Assembly: GCF_017353255.1 (NCBI RefSeq)
Contig: NZ_JAFMYU010000005.1
Location: 248,001-312,000 of the forward strand
Length of the DNA stretch: 64,000 bases
DNA from: Fibrella aquatilis
GTDB lineage: Bacteria > Bacteroidota > Bacteroidia > Cytophagales > Spirosomataceae
Direction of reading: 5' to 3'
In this document: one piece after another, positions 1 to 8,457 of the stretch
Position numbering within the stretch: the stretch's first letter is position 1
Layout of the letters: each line of letters opens with the position of its first letter
Translations under genes and position numbers: made by a program
Notes under the pieces: model-generated
What the model was told of the DNA's origin: nothing
The model's input: only the letters and a program-made list of their open reading frames with translations
Database searches by the model: none

Positions 1-641
1 GGTCTATTTAGCTCAGTAATTGACCCGGAAGAAAAATAATCGGGCGATAGATATTCGATAGCATTGAAACCAAATAATCCTTTGTATGGATTAGGACTTG
101 AGTCGTAGGTGTGGGCGTTGCCGTTGATTGTTGTTGCATTGTTACCCACAAACGTGTACGTCTCAGTCTTAGTACCAATAGGTGTTCCGTTTTCAATCCT
201 GGTTGTCGTACGGGACGAAGGCGTGGTACTATTTCCAGCGTAAGTAAAATCATAAACCACCTTATAATCGGACCCATAGTTAAGTCTTATTCGAGTGGGT
301 CTATTTTGATTATCGAAGCTGTAATCTAGAATAGGAATTGCCGTTGGTGTTAAATACCGGTACGAAGAATTTATGCGATCATTTGCATCATACGTAATAG
401 ATGCAGTCTTAAATCTAAGCGTAAGAAACCTTTCGTTACTGAATGATAAAAGACGTCCATTACTGTCGTAAGAGAGTATATACAAGCCATTCTGTACAGC
501 CCCGGCATCATTTGGCTTGACGTAATTGACGGTTTTGAGCCGGAATCGGGGGGCTGGCTGGTCGCGGTGATCATTGCAGGTGAGGGCCGCGCTAAAGATG
601 AAGACCAGTGAGAGCCAGCCGAAAAGCGAAAGATGTTTCAT
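1..641 (-). CDS. Partial secreted lipoprotein, function unknown
   Basis: A reading frame opens with ATG at 641 and stays open to the left edge, about 213 codons, so the C-terminus is missing. The N-terminus (MKHLSLFGWLSLVFIFSAAL followed by TCND) is a signal peptide with a cysteine near residue 22, suggesting a lipoprotein, although the lipobox (ALTC) is not ideal. The rest is polar and beta-like, with spaced aromatic-Asp-Asn motifs (SYDSNGRL, TYDANDRI, SFDNQNRP) like the YD-type repeats of Bacteroidota surface lipoproteins such as the DUF4595 group; that family assignment is tentative. Base composition is more AT-rich than the genes to the right. It diverges from the kinase gene starting at 868, with 226 bp between them. 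Confidence 0.65.
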   Translation of the reverse strand, partial: MKHLSLFGWLSLVFIFSAALTCNDHRDQPAPRFRLKTVNYVKPNDAGAVQNGLYILSYDSNGRLLSFSNERFLTLRFKTASITYDANDRINSSYRYLTPTAIPILDYSFDNQNRPTRIRLNYGSDYKVVYDFTYAGNSTTPSSRTTTRIENGTPIGTKTETYTFVGNNATTINGNAHTYDSSPNPYKGLFGFNAIEYLSPDYFSSGSITELNR

Positions 642-867
642 AATAACGTGTGTTGGTAGATTTGGTACGGCTAAATCTAATCAGTAAGCCCAATGATCGG
701 TATTGTGTCAATATTAAGTATACCCAAAATCTATTTATCGGCTAAGGTATGCCTGTGTCAGCAACTATCAACTACCAGACACTAACAACCAACCCCCTAC
801 CAGTCAATGCATAAATAGAGTATAAGCGGGGTTTATAGCTATTTTTCCGTAGTCTATTGACCTCCCT

Positions 868-2868
868 ATGACAACCATCTTAGTCGTTGACGACGAACTT
901 GATCTTGAACCACTCCTGCTGAACTGGTTTCGGCGCCAAATTCGGGATTCGACCTACGCATTTCACTTCGCCCATAACGGCTACGAGGCCCTGACGGTGC
1001 TGCGCAACGAGCCTGCTATCGACCTGCTCCTGCTCGACATCAACATGCCCGAAATGGATGGTCTCACGCTGCTGACCAAACTGCCCGCGCTGAACCCGTT
1101 GCTGCTGGTGGTGATGGTGTCGGCCTATGGCGATATGGGCAATATCCGCACGGCCATGAACCGGGGGGCGTTCGATTTCGTGTGCAAACCTATTGTCTTC
1201 GACGACCTGGAAATCACCATCGAAAAAACGGCCAAACAGGTGCGCCAACTGCGCGAGTCGCACCAGCTAAAGATCATTGACGAGCTGAAAACGCGTTTTT
1301 TCGACAACATCACCCACGAATTCAGGACCCCACTTACGCTGATTCTGGCCCCGCTGGAACAACTGCTGAAGCGCTACCCCGACTCGGCCGAGTTGCAGCA
1401 CAGCCTGAGCATGGTGGCCCGCAATGCCCAGCAGCTATTGCGGCTCATAAACCAACTGCTCGACCTGGCCAAGCTCGAATCGGGGCACCTCTCGGTGGCG
1501 TTGCAGGCTGGTGACCCCGGCGATTTTGTGGGGCAGATCGTGCAGGCGTTTGAGGGAGTGGCCCGCGAGAAAAACCTGCTGCTCTCCTACGAAAACGAAC
1601 TGACTGACGGCTACACATTCGATGCCGACAAGTTGGAACAGATTACCCATAATCTCGTTGCCAACGCCCTGAAGTTCACGCAACGGGGCCACGTAACGGT
1701 CCGGCTTAGCGCCAACCCGGTGGTGACGCTCACCGTGACTGACACCGGCATTGGCATTGCCCCCGAAAAGCTGCCGTACATATTCAACCGCTTCTACCAG
1801 ATTCAGCAGCCGGGCCTGACGGGCGGTGCCTCGTCCTACCAGTTTGCCAATCCGGGCACGGGCATTGGCCTGGCGCTGGTGAAAGAACTGGCCGAACTTA
1901 TGGGCGGCAGCGTGACCGTCAGCAGCGTGTCGGCGCAGGACAAAAGCAGGCCGTCGGGAACCACGTTTACGGTTACGCTGCCTATAATGCGTACGGAGCC
2001 GTATGCCGATGGAGATTCGTCGGTTTTACCTTTACTGCCTATAAATGAGGCTGTTGCGGTTGTGAGGCCGTTGCATCAGCCGCCTCCTGTGGCTGTCGAC
2101 GTTACCGAAAAACCGCTGGTGCTGGTGGTAGAAGACAACACCGAACTCAACGCCTTTATTGTTGCCGAACTAGCCGACCGCTACCGGATTCTGACGGCCC
2201 ACAACGGCACCGACGGCTGGGCATTGGCGCAGGCCGAACTGCCCGATCTGGTGCTGTCCGACATCATGATGCCCGGCATGGATGGTTACCAGCTCACGCA
2301 CCGCCTCAAAACCGACCCCGCCACCGACCACATAGCCGTGGTGTTGCTGACGGCCAAAACCGCCCAAAACAGCCGGATGGAGGGCCTGGAACGGGGCGCC
2401 GACGACTACATCAGCAAGCCATTTCACGTAGACGAACTGCGCCTCCGGATTCATAACCTGCTGGTGCGGCAACAAACCTTGCGGGCGCACTTTCAGCAAC
2501 AGTTCAACCGCCCGGAAGAGCTTCATCAGCCCGAAACGATGAGCGACACGTTCGTGAAAAAACTGTACGCGCTGATCGAAAATCACCTCGACGACGGCCA
2601 GTTCCGGGTCGATGAACTGGCGCAGGCGGTAGGCATGAGCCGCCGCACCCTGCACCGCAAGCTGGCCTCGGTCACCAGCCTTTCCGTCACCGACTTCATC
2701 CGGCAGTATCGCCTCAAGCGCAGCGGCGAACTGCTGCGCGGTGGTCATAACGTGTCGGAAACGGCCTATATGATTGGCTACGAAAGTCCGGCGCACTTCA
2801 GCACCGTGTTTCGGGAGTTTTTCGGCAAAACGCCCACCGATTACCTGGTCGATTCGTCTGCGCAGTAG
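868..2868 (+). CDS. Sensorless hybrid histidine kinase: REC-HisKA-HATPase-REC-AraC
   Basis: A 666-residue cytoplasmic two-component protein. Domains in order: N-terminal receiver with acidic pair DDE at 8-10, phospho-acceptor Asp57 (LLLLDINMP) and Lys107; HisKA with His150 (NITHEFRTPL); HATPase with N box (NLVANALKF), DTGIGI and GTGIGLAL; a second receiver (VVEDN, LVLSDIMMPGMDG, ISKPF); and a C-terminal AraC-type DNA-binding domain. There is no signal peptide, membrane segment or periplasmic sensor, so input probably arrives by phosphotransfer to the first receiver or through a partner. The fused AraC domain makes it its own transcriptional output. The caspase-STAND gene begins 6 bp after its stop, so the two are very likely co-transcribed and it may control that gene. 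The start at 868 gives a standard receiver N-terminus. Confidence 0.9.
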   Translation: MTTILVVDDELDLEPLLLNWFRRQIRDSTYAFHFAHNGYEALTVLRNEPAIDLLLLDINMPEMDGLTLLTKLPALNPLLLVVMVSAYGDMGNIRTAMNRGAFDFVCKPIVFDDLEITIEKTAKQVRQLRESHQLKIIDELKTRFFDNITHEFRTPLTLILAPLEQLLKRYPDSAELQHSLSMVARNAQQLLRLINQLLDLAKLESGHLSVALQAGDPGDFVGQIVQAFEGVAREKNLLLSYENELTDGYTFDADKLEQITHNLVANALKFTQRGHVTVRLSANPVVTLTVTDTGIGIAPEKLPYIFNRFYQIQQPGLTGGASSYQFANPGTGIGLALVKELAELMGGSVTVSSVSAQDKSRPSGTTFTVTLPIMRTEPYADGDSSVLPLLPINEAVAVVRPLHQPPPVAVDVTEKPLVLVVEDNTELNAFIVAELADRYRILTAHNGTDGWALAQAELPDLVLSDIMMPGMDGYQLTHRLKTDPATDHIAVVLLTAKTAQNSRMEGLERGADDYISKPFHVDELRLRIHNLLVRQQTLRAHFQQQFNRPEELHQPETMSDTFVKKLYALIENHLDDGQFRVDELAQAVGMSRRTLHRKLASVTSLSVTDFIRQYRLKRSGELLRGGHNVSETAYMIGYESPAHFSTVFREFFGKTPTDYLVDSSAQ

Positions 2869-2874
2869 CCGCTT

Positions 2875-5709
2875 ATGGGTACGCTGGCCATTTTTCCGCA
2901 ACGTCATGCCTTTCTGATCGGGGTGCAGGCCTACACCGATCCGGGCATCAGGGCGTTGAAGACACCCATACAGGACATCAGCCTCATGGCCGACGCGCTG
3001 GGGGCTTACGGCTACCAAATCCACCGTTGTGCCGACCCCGACAGGGCCACGTTTGTCTCGTTTCTAGAACAAATTGCCCTCCTCGACCCCGACGGCGAGG
3101 CGCAGATCGTGATCTACTACGCCGGCCATGGCGTGGCCCTGACCCAGCAACAAACCGACGGGTCGTCGAGCTACGGCGGCTACCTGATGCCCGTTGACGC
3201 CCGGCGCGGACAACTGGCCGACACCGCTATTTCCATGCAGTGGCTGGCCGACCAGGTCCTGCACCTCAACGGCAAGCAGGTGCTGCTCATTCTGGACTGC
3301 TGCTATGCCGGGGCGGTGCAACAGGCGGTGGCGGGCTTCCGGGGCGGGATCGACACCGAGGTGGAAGGAGCCGTTTTTCAGGAAGATTTCGGGCATTACA
3401 CCCGCTACCGGGCCAACCAGATCCTGACGTCATCGGCTCATAATCAGCAGGCGCTGGATCAGTATGTGGCTAGCGATGTAGCTGACCAACAGGAGGTTAA
3501 CTCCCCATTTGCGGTGCTGCTTTCCCGCGCCCTGATGCACGGCGAGGCCGACACCAACCACGACGGCATCGTGACCGTGTTTGAGTTGCAGGGCTACGTG
3601 CAGCAGCGCCTGGCGGCCGCGGCAGCGGGTCAGGACCACGACCAGACCTCGTGTTTGTTTGCGTTTTCGAGCCACGAAGGCGGCGAGTTTGTGTTTCTGG
3701 CCCCCTCGTTCAACCCGGCTTCGCTGGCCAGTCGGCAACGCACAAACCCATACAAAGGCCTGAGCGCCTACAAGCCCGAAGACAGCGCCTTTTTCTTTGG
3801 CCGCGACGGGGCCATTCGTGACCTGAACCGCCTGCTCGACACTACCCGGCTGGTGGTGGTGGCGGGGGCATCGGGCACGGGCAAATCGTCGCTCGTGATG
3901 GGCGGCATTCTGGGGCCACGGCAGCGCAACGGGGTTACGTATGCGGTGATGCGACCCGGAAAAACGCCCCTGGCCGAACTGGCGCGGGTGACGCAACAGC
4001 CGCCGCAGCTGCTGTTGATCGACCAGTTGGAAGAGCTGATTACGCAGGCCGAAAACCGCGATGATGAGGCTCTGGTGCGGTTTTTTGCCGAATTGAATGC
4101 CTTTCAGCAAAGCCCCGTCGGCCAGCAAACGCAGGTGCTGGCCACGGTGCGGATCGAGTTTGTGCCGCAGTTCAACCCGCAGGAACGCTTCTGGAAAACG
4201 GCTACGCAGCAGTACGCCATTCCGGTGCTCGATGTAGAGGCGCTGGAGGAAATCATTGTGCGCCCGGCCCTGCAAACGGGCATGTTCTATTACCCCGAAA
4301 AGGAGACTGTAGCTCGCATTATTGAAGACTTCCGGCACTACCCCAACGCTCTGCCGCTGCTCTCGCTGGCCCTGAACGAACTCTACGAACTGGCCAAAGA
4401 CCGCCCCGAACGCACCATCTACGAAAAAGACTACGTGGGCATCGGGCAGATTCTGGAAAACAAAGCCGCGGCCCTCATGCAGCCCTTTGCCGCCCACCTC
4501 GACTTTTTCCGCGACCTGCTGCTGCGGTTTGTGGCCTTTCAGGGCGGCGAATACGCTCGTCGGCGGGTGGGCAATACTGAACTGGATTTTGGTCTGAACC
4601 AACCCCTCTGCGACCAGATCCTGACTGCCCTAACTGACAACCGGCTGGTGTCGGGCCGCGACGTGAAGGCCGGCGATGGGTATTATGAGCTTACCCACGA
4701 AGCCCTGATTAATTCCTGGAGCACGTTTCGGCAGTGGATTCGGGCGGCGGGACCGGCGCAGTTGGCCCAGCGCGAAAGCCTTACCGAAGCCAGCCTGCGC
4801 TACCGCGATCAGGGGCAGCAGCGGGCCTATGCCTGGGGCGGTGTGGTGCTACGAAGTCTGTTGCGCACGAACGGCCTGCCGCCGGGAAGAGTCTGGCTGC
4901 TGCGACCATTTGCGGCGCAGTTTGGGCGGTTAAGCTGGCTTTCCAGGCTGGAACGGGCCTTTTTGCGGAGCAGCCTGGCCCTGGTGCGGCAAACAAAACT
5001 GGCCTGGGCGGGGCTGGGTATGCTGATCCTGGCGGGCATTGGCGTGGTGCTGTTTCTGCAAAGTCAGGAGGGCTACGGCCGGCTGCTGAGCAACGCCCGC
5101 TACGCCGAGTCGCGCAATGAATACGGTACCGCACAGCAGCACTACGAAGACGCCGCTGCCCTGGTGGCCCGCAATCTGTTGCTGCGGCTGGGTAGTCAGT
5201 ATCTGCGCGTAGATCCCGATTCGCTACCCGCGCTGGCGGCGCTGGAAGGGCAACGCGAAACGCTGTACGCCACACTCACTAATCGGCTGGAACAGGCCGA
5301 CACGCTGGCCAACCATACGGTACTTTTGTTGGGAAACCGTACTGGCTTGACCAGCAATGGTTTGGGCGTAGCGCAGGCGTGCCGGTCGTTCGGGCAGTTT
5401 ATCCAGACCGACGCGCTCTACCGCACTATAGACAACAGCCTGCGCCACCCCCGCACTCGCCAATTGCTGGACGAAGGCACCGTGGGGCGGCTGCGCAAGC
5501 GGGCGCAGGGGGGGTATCAGGTCACGACCGTGCTGCGTGAAAACCTGCTGGCCACCTGCCGCGAAGTGCAGGAAGGCTACAGCCTCAACGGCCAAACCGA
5601 CCTCACCAGGCAGTATCTGGGCTATATCAATGCCCTGGAAGCCTACAACCGCAGGGTGTCTGCCTCGGCGCTGTCTCCGCAACTGGCTTCGTCGGCAGCT
5701 GGCAGGTAG
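2875..5709 (+). CDS. Caspase-like (C14) protease fused to STAND NTPase with membrane anchor
   Basis: A 944-residue multidomain protein. Residues about 10-275 form a caspase/metacaspase fold: catalytic His85 in YYAGHG and Cys143 in DCCYAG. Residues 226-237 (DTNHDGIVTVFE) fit a canonical EF-hand calcium loop. From about 290 comes a novel-STAND type ATPase: entry motif NPYKGLSAY, Walker A GASGTGKSS (331-339), Walker B LLLIDQLEEL (379-388), and a winged-helix region ending with YELTHEALI. A single transmembrane helix lies near 708-729, followed by about 215 residues that begin TPR-like (RNEYGTAQQHYEDAAAL). Known STAND proteins oligomerise when a ligand is sensed and activate an attached effector; here the effector would be the protease. 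It follows a regulatory kinase by 6 bp. The role in cell death or defence is inferred; the domains are clear. Confidence 0.88.
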   Translation: MGTLAIFPQRHAFLIGVQAYTDPGIRALKTPIQDISLMADALGAYGYQIHRCADPDRATFVSFLEQIALLDPDGEAQIVIYYAGHGVALTQQQTDGSSSYGGYLMPVDARRGQLADTAISMQWLADQVLHLNGKQVLLILDCCYAGAVQQAVAGFRGGIDTEVEGAVFQEDFGHYTRYRANQILTSSAHNQQALDQYVASDVADQQEVNSPFAVLLSRALMHGEADTNHDGIVTVFELQGYVQQRLAAAAAGQDHDQTSCLFAFSSHEGGEFVFLAPSFNPASLASRQRTNPYKGLSAYKPEDSAFFFGRDGAIRDLNRLLDTTRLVVVAGASGTGKSSLVMGGILGPRQRNGVTYAVMRPGKTPLAELARVTQQPPQLLLIDQLEELITQAENRDDEALVRFFAELNAFQQSPVGQQTQVLATVRIEFVPQFNPQERFWKTATQQYAIPVLDVEALEEIIVRPALQTGMFYYPEKETVARIIEDFRHYPNALPLLSLALNELYELAKDRPERTIYEKDYVGIGQILENKAAALMQPFAAHLDFFRDLLLRFVAFQGGEYARRRVGNTELDFGLNQPLCDQILTALTDNRLVSGRDVKAGDGYYELTHEALINSWSTFRQWIRAAGPAQLAQRESLTEASLRYRDQGQQRAYAWGGVVLRSLLRTNGLPPGRVWLLRPFAAQFGRLSWLSRLERAFLRSSLALVRQTKLAWAGLGMLILAGIGVVLFLQSQEGYGRLLSNARYAESRNEYGTAQQHYEDAAALVARNLLLRLGSQYLRVDPDSLPALAALEGQRETLYATLTNRLEQADTLANHTVLLLGNRTGLTSNGLGVAQACRSFGQFIQTDALYRTIDNSLRHPRTRQLLDEGTVGRLRKRAQGGYQVTTVLRENLLATCREVQEGYSLNGQTDLTRQYLGYINALEAYNRRVSASALSPQLASSAAGR

Positions 5710-5844
5710 ACGAGCCGTTTGTGCCGATCAATAGCGAAGACCGGTAGCCCAAAATGACCTCTCAGCGTATATGGGCGGCCTAATCCGTTGGTCATGCTGC
5801 CAAAAAGTTATCTTGCTGTCAAACGTACTTAACCTCCTGATTTC

Positions 5845-7749
5845 ATGCCTAAAGTTGTTATTCTCGGTGGCGGTGTCGCCGGGATGAGCGCCGCCCATGA
5901 GCTGATCGAACGCGGCTTCAGTGTTGATGTCTACGAGAAAAAACCCGTTTACCTGGGCGGAAAGGCCCGCAGCGTAAACGTCCCCGGCTCGGACCCCACG
6001 GACCCCAACGGCGACCACCCGTCGGCCCCCGGCATGAGCAGCCGGTCGCTACCCGGCGAACACGGCTTTCGGTTTTTCCCCGGCTTCTACCGGCACATCA
6101 CCGACACCATGAAGCGCATTCCGTACACGGCACCGTCGGGTAAGAAAAACCCGCAGGGCGTGTTTGACAACCTCGTCGACGTAACGCGGGTGGGCATTTT
6201 CCGTAACGGTAAAGCGCCCATCATCACCATTGTCAGCTTTCCCAAATCGCTGGCCGACATTGAGGCGGCCATTGCCGTGCTGCACACCCACGATACGGGC
6301 CTGCTGCCCGGCGAGGCCCGTTTTTTTGCCGAAAAAGTCTGGCAATTAATGACCTCCAGTCAACGGCGGCGCGACCTGGACTACGAAAAAGTGGGCTGGT
6401 GGCAATATATGGAAGCCGACAGCCACAGCCCGGCCTACCAGCACCTGCTGGTAGAGGGCCTCACGCGCACGCTGGTGGCCGCCAACGCCAAAAAGGCCAG
6501 TACCAAAACCGGCGGCGACATTTTCATCCAGCTGCTCTTCAACATTGCCAACCCCGGCATGCACACCGACCGGGTACTCAACGGCCCCACCACCCAGGTC
6601 TGGATAGAACCCTGGGAGGCGTATCTGGTGAGTAAAGGCGTTCGATTTTTTAAAGGCGCGCTGGTGGAAGAGGTGGTCTGTGACAAGGGAAAAGTGCAGT
6701 CCGTAACGATTCAGGACTGGCAAAAGGGCACCGCCTACGACCCACCCGCCCAGGGCGATTATTACCTGTTGGCCACGCCCGTGGAGGTAACTGCCGTGGT
6801 ACTGAGCGATACCGTTAAGCAGCAGGTGGGTAGCCTTCAGCACCTCGACGACCTAGCCAAAGACGTGGCCTGGATGAATGGGATTCAGTTCTACCTCAAT
6901 GAGGAAGTCGAGATTGTAAAAGGCCACTGCATCTACGTCGACAGCGAGTGGGCGCTTACTTCCATTTCGCAGCTGCCATTTTGGGCCGATTTCGACATGA
7001 GCGGGCGGAGCGACGGGCAGGTGAAAACCATTTTCTCGGTCGACGTGTCGGACTGGGAAAGCCTCAGCCCTGCCGAGCCGGGTTTGCCCCCCATGATGGC
7101 CAAAGACTGCCAGACCTTCGACGAAATTGCTGACCGGGTGTGGGCGCAGCTGAAGCGCAGCCTGAACGTAGACGGCAAGGTGCTCCTCCGCGACGAGATG
7201 CGCTATGCTACCTATAAGGACCACGGCGTTCCCTACAAAGGCTTCTACCTCGACCACTCGCTCAACGAAGAGCTACCGCCCACCGCCACCGACCCCGGTG
7301 CATCGGTAGTGGGTAAGAAATCGGACGTCAGCGACAAACTGGTGAACCACGAACCGCTGCTGGTGAACACCGTCAACAGCTGGTTTCAACGCCCCGACAC
7401 CTACCTCGACGGCCTGAACAACCTGTTTCTGGCCTCCGACTACGTGCGCACCAGCACCGACCTGGCCACTATGGAAGGGGCCAACGAAGCCGCCCGCCGG
7501 GCCGTCAACAGCATCATTGCCGCGTCGGGCAGCAGCGCCCCCTATTGCGATGTCTGGCAACTCCACGAACCCGTGTTCTTTCTGCCCCTGAAATGGTATG
7601 ACCTCTGGCGCTACCGGCACGGGATGCCCTACGGCAAAGCCCCCGGCTGGCTCAACGCCATCATGGTAGTTTGGGGCCTGATCTACGGAGCCGGGTTCCT
7701 GGCCTACACCGCCTGGACGTTTGTGACGTCGTGGGTGCGGGGAAAATAA
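5845..7749 (+). CDS. FAD-dependent oxidoreductase, hydroxysqualene dehydroxylase/desaturase-like
   Basis: A 634-residue flavoprotein. The N-terminus carries the dinucleotide-binding signature VVILGGGVAGMSAAHEL followed by the acidic strand end VDVYEKK and GGKARS. Then comes GEHGFRFFPGFYRH, typical of the amine oxidase/phytoene desaturase superfamily branch that is often labelled hydroxysqualene dehydroxylase. The C-terminal FAD contact region is NLFLASDYVRTSTDLATMEGANEAARRA in outline (about 525-555). The last 40 residues hold a hydrophobic helix (WLNAIMVVWGLIYGAGFLAY) that would anchor it to the membrane. Likely substrate: an isoprenoid or other lipid, by family; the exact reaction cannot be read. 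It starts a tight cluster with the terpene-cyclase-like protein 21 bp downstream, which supports an isoprenoid role. Confidence 0.85.
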   Translation: MPKVVILGGGVAGMSAAHELIERGFSVDVYEKKPVYLGGKARSVNVPGSDPTDPNGDHPSAPGMSSRSLPGEHGFRFFPGFYRHITDTMKRIPYTAPSGKKNPQGVFDNLVDVTRVGIFRNGKAPIITIVSFPKSLADIEAAIAVLHTHDTGLLPGEARFFAEKVWQLMTSSQRRRDLDYEKVGWWQYMEADSHSPAYQHLLVEGLTRTLVAANAKKASTKTGGDIFIQLLFNIANPGMHTDRVLNGPTTQVWIEPWEAYLVSKGVRFFKGALVEEVVCDKGKVQSVTIQDWQKGTAYDPPAQGDYYLLATPVEVTAVVLSDTVKQQVGSLQHLDDLAKDVAWMNGIQFYLNEEVEIVKGHCIYVDSEWALTSISQLPFWADFDMSGRSDGQVKTIFSVDVSDWESLSPAEPGLPPMMAKDCQTFDEIADRVWAQLKRSLNVDGKVLLRDEMRYATYKDHGVPYKGFYLDHSLNEELPPTATDPGASVVGKKSDVSDKLVNHEPLLVNTVNSWFQRPDTYLDGLNNLFLASDYVRTSTDLATMEGANEAARRAVNSIIAASGSSAPYCDVWQLHEPVFFLPLKWYDLWRYRHGMPYGKAPGWLNAIMVVWGLIYGAGFLAYTAWTFVTSWVRGK

Positions 7750-7770
7750 ACAAGACAACAATAACTAGTT

Positions 7771-8457
7771 ATGAACCAGGCATTTATTAACACTGTCGAT
7801 TACACTACGCTGGAACTGATCCTGTTTGGGGCGGGGTGCTTTCTTTGGATCGTGGTTTATTATTTCACCCTGCGAAACATCTTCCGACACCAGTTCGTCG
7901 ATATTCCGGTGGTGACAATCACGGGCAACATTGTTTGGGAGTTTCTTTGGAGCTGGGTGTTTGTTACCAACATGGGTGCCCTGTTTATGTGGGGGTACCG
8001 GGTCTGGTTTTTCATGGATTGCCTCATCGTCTACGGCGCGTTTCGCTACGGCTACAAGCAGATCTCGATCCCCTCGCTAACGCGCATAGCACCGTGGCTG
8101 GTGGCGTTTGGTATCGTTTGCTGGGCACCGGTGTTGTATTATTACATCAAGATCTACGATGCGCCCATCAGCCACATAGGGGCCTATTCGGGCTATATTC
8201 TGAACGTGATGATCTCGGCTACGTATATCCCGCTGGCGTTGCGACTGAACAACTGGACGTTGTTTTCGTACTCTTCTAGCTGGGCTAAAGCGATAGGTAA
8301 CTTGCTAATCAACGTATTCTGTTTCCTGCATTTTACCGACGGCTTTTTGCTGTCTTTGTGTGTACTAACAACTATTTTCGATGTAGTTTTCCTCTATTCA
8401 TTTGTTGAGGCGCGAAGACAGCTTGCCAACAACACACGAAAGGCAACCCCTACATGA
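7771..8457 (+). CDS. 7-TM protein resembling Pyr4/PaxB-type membrane terpene cyclases
   Basis: A 228-residue protein that is almost all membrane: seven hydrophobic segments near 14-34, 45-65, 69-91, 106-126, 136-157, 174-190 and 193-212. Length, topology and motif placement match the fungal Pyr4/PaxB integral membrane terpene cyclases. In TM2 GNIVWE presents Glu57, and in the last helix IFDVVFLY presents Asp204; Pyr4 needs a Glu in the N-terminal part (Glu63) and an Asp near the C-terminus (Asp218), at nearly the same spacing. WFFMDCLIVY (Asp83) in TM3 also fits the family pattern. The neighbours are an FAD oxidoreductase of isoprenoid type upstream and a kinase whose ATG overlaps its stop by 4 bp. 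The similarity is by eye and the cyclase activity is inferred; another small 7-TM family is possible. Confidence 0.6.
   Translation: MNQAFINTVDYTTLELILFGAGCFLWIVVYYFTLRNIFRHQFVDIPVVTITGNIVWEFLWSWVFVTNMGALFMWGYRVWFFMDCLIVYGAFRYGYKQISIPSLTRIAPWLVAFGIVCWAPVLYYYIKIYDAPISHIGAYSGYILNVMISATYIPLALRLNNWTLFSYSSSWAKAIGNLLINVFCFLHFTDGFLLSLCVLTTIFDVVFLYSFVEARRQLANNTRKATPT

Noticed and set aside
2170-3024. A 284-residue antisense open frame across the kinase-caspase junction
   Set aside because: Shadow frame with biased composition; both plus-strand genes there have clear domains.
3430-4602. A 390-residue open frame antisense to the caspase-STAND gene
   Set aside because: It is a codon-bias shadow of a GC-rich gene: His/Gln/Val-rich, no domain, wholly inside a well-supported gene.
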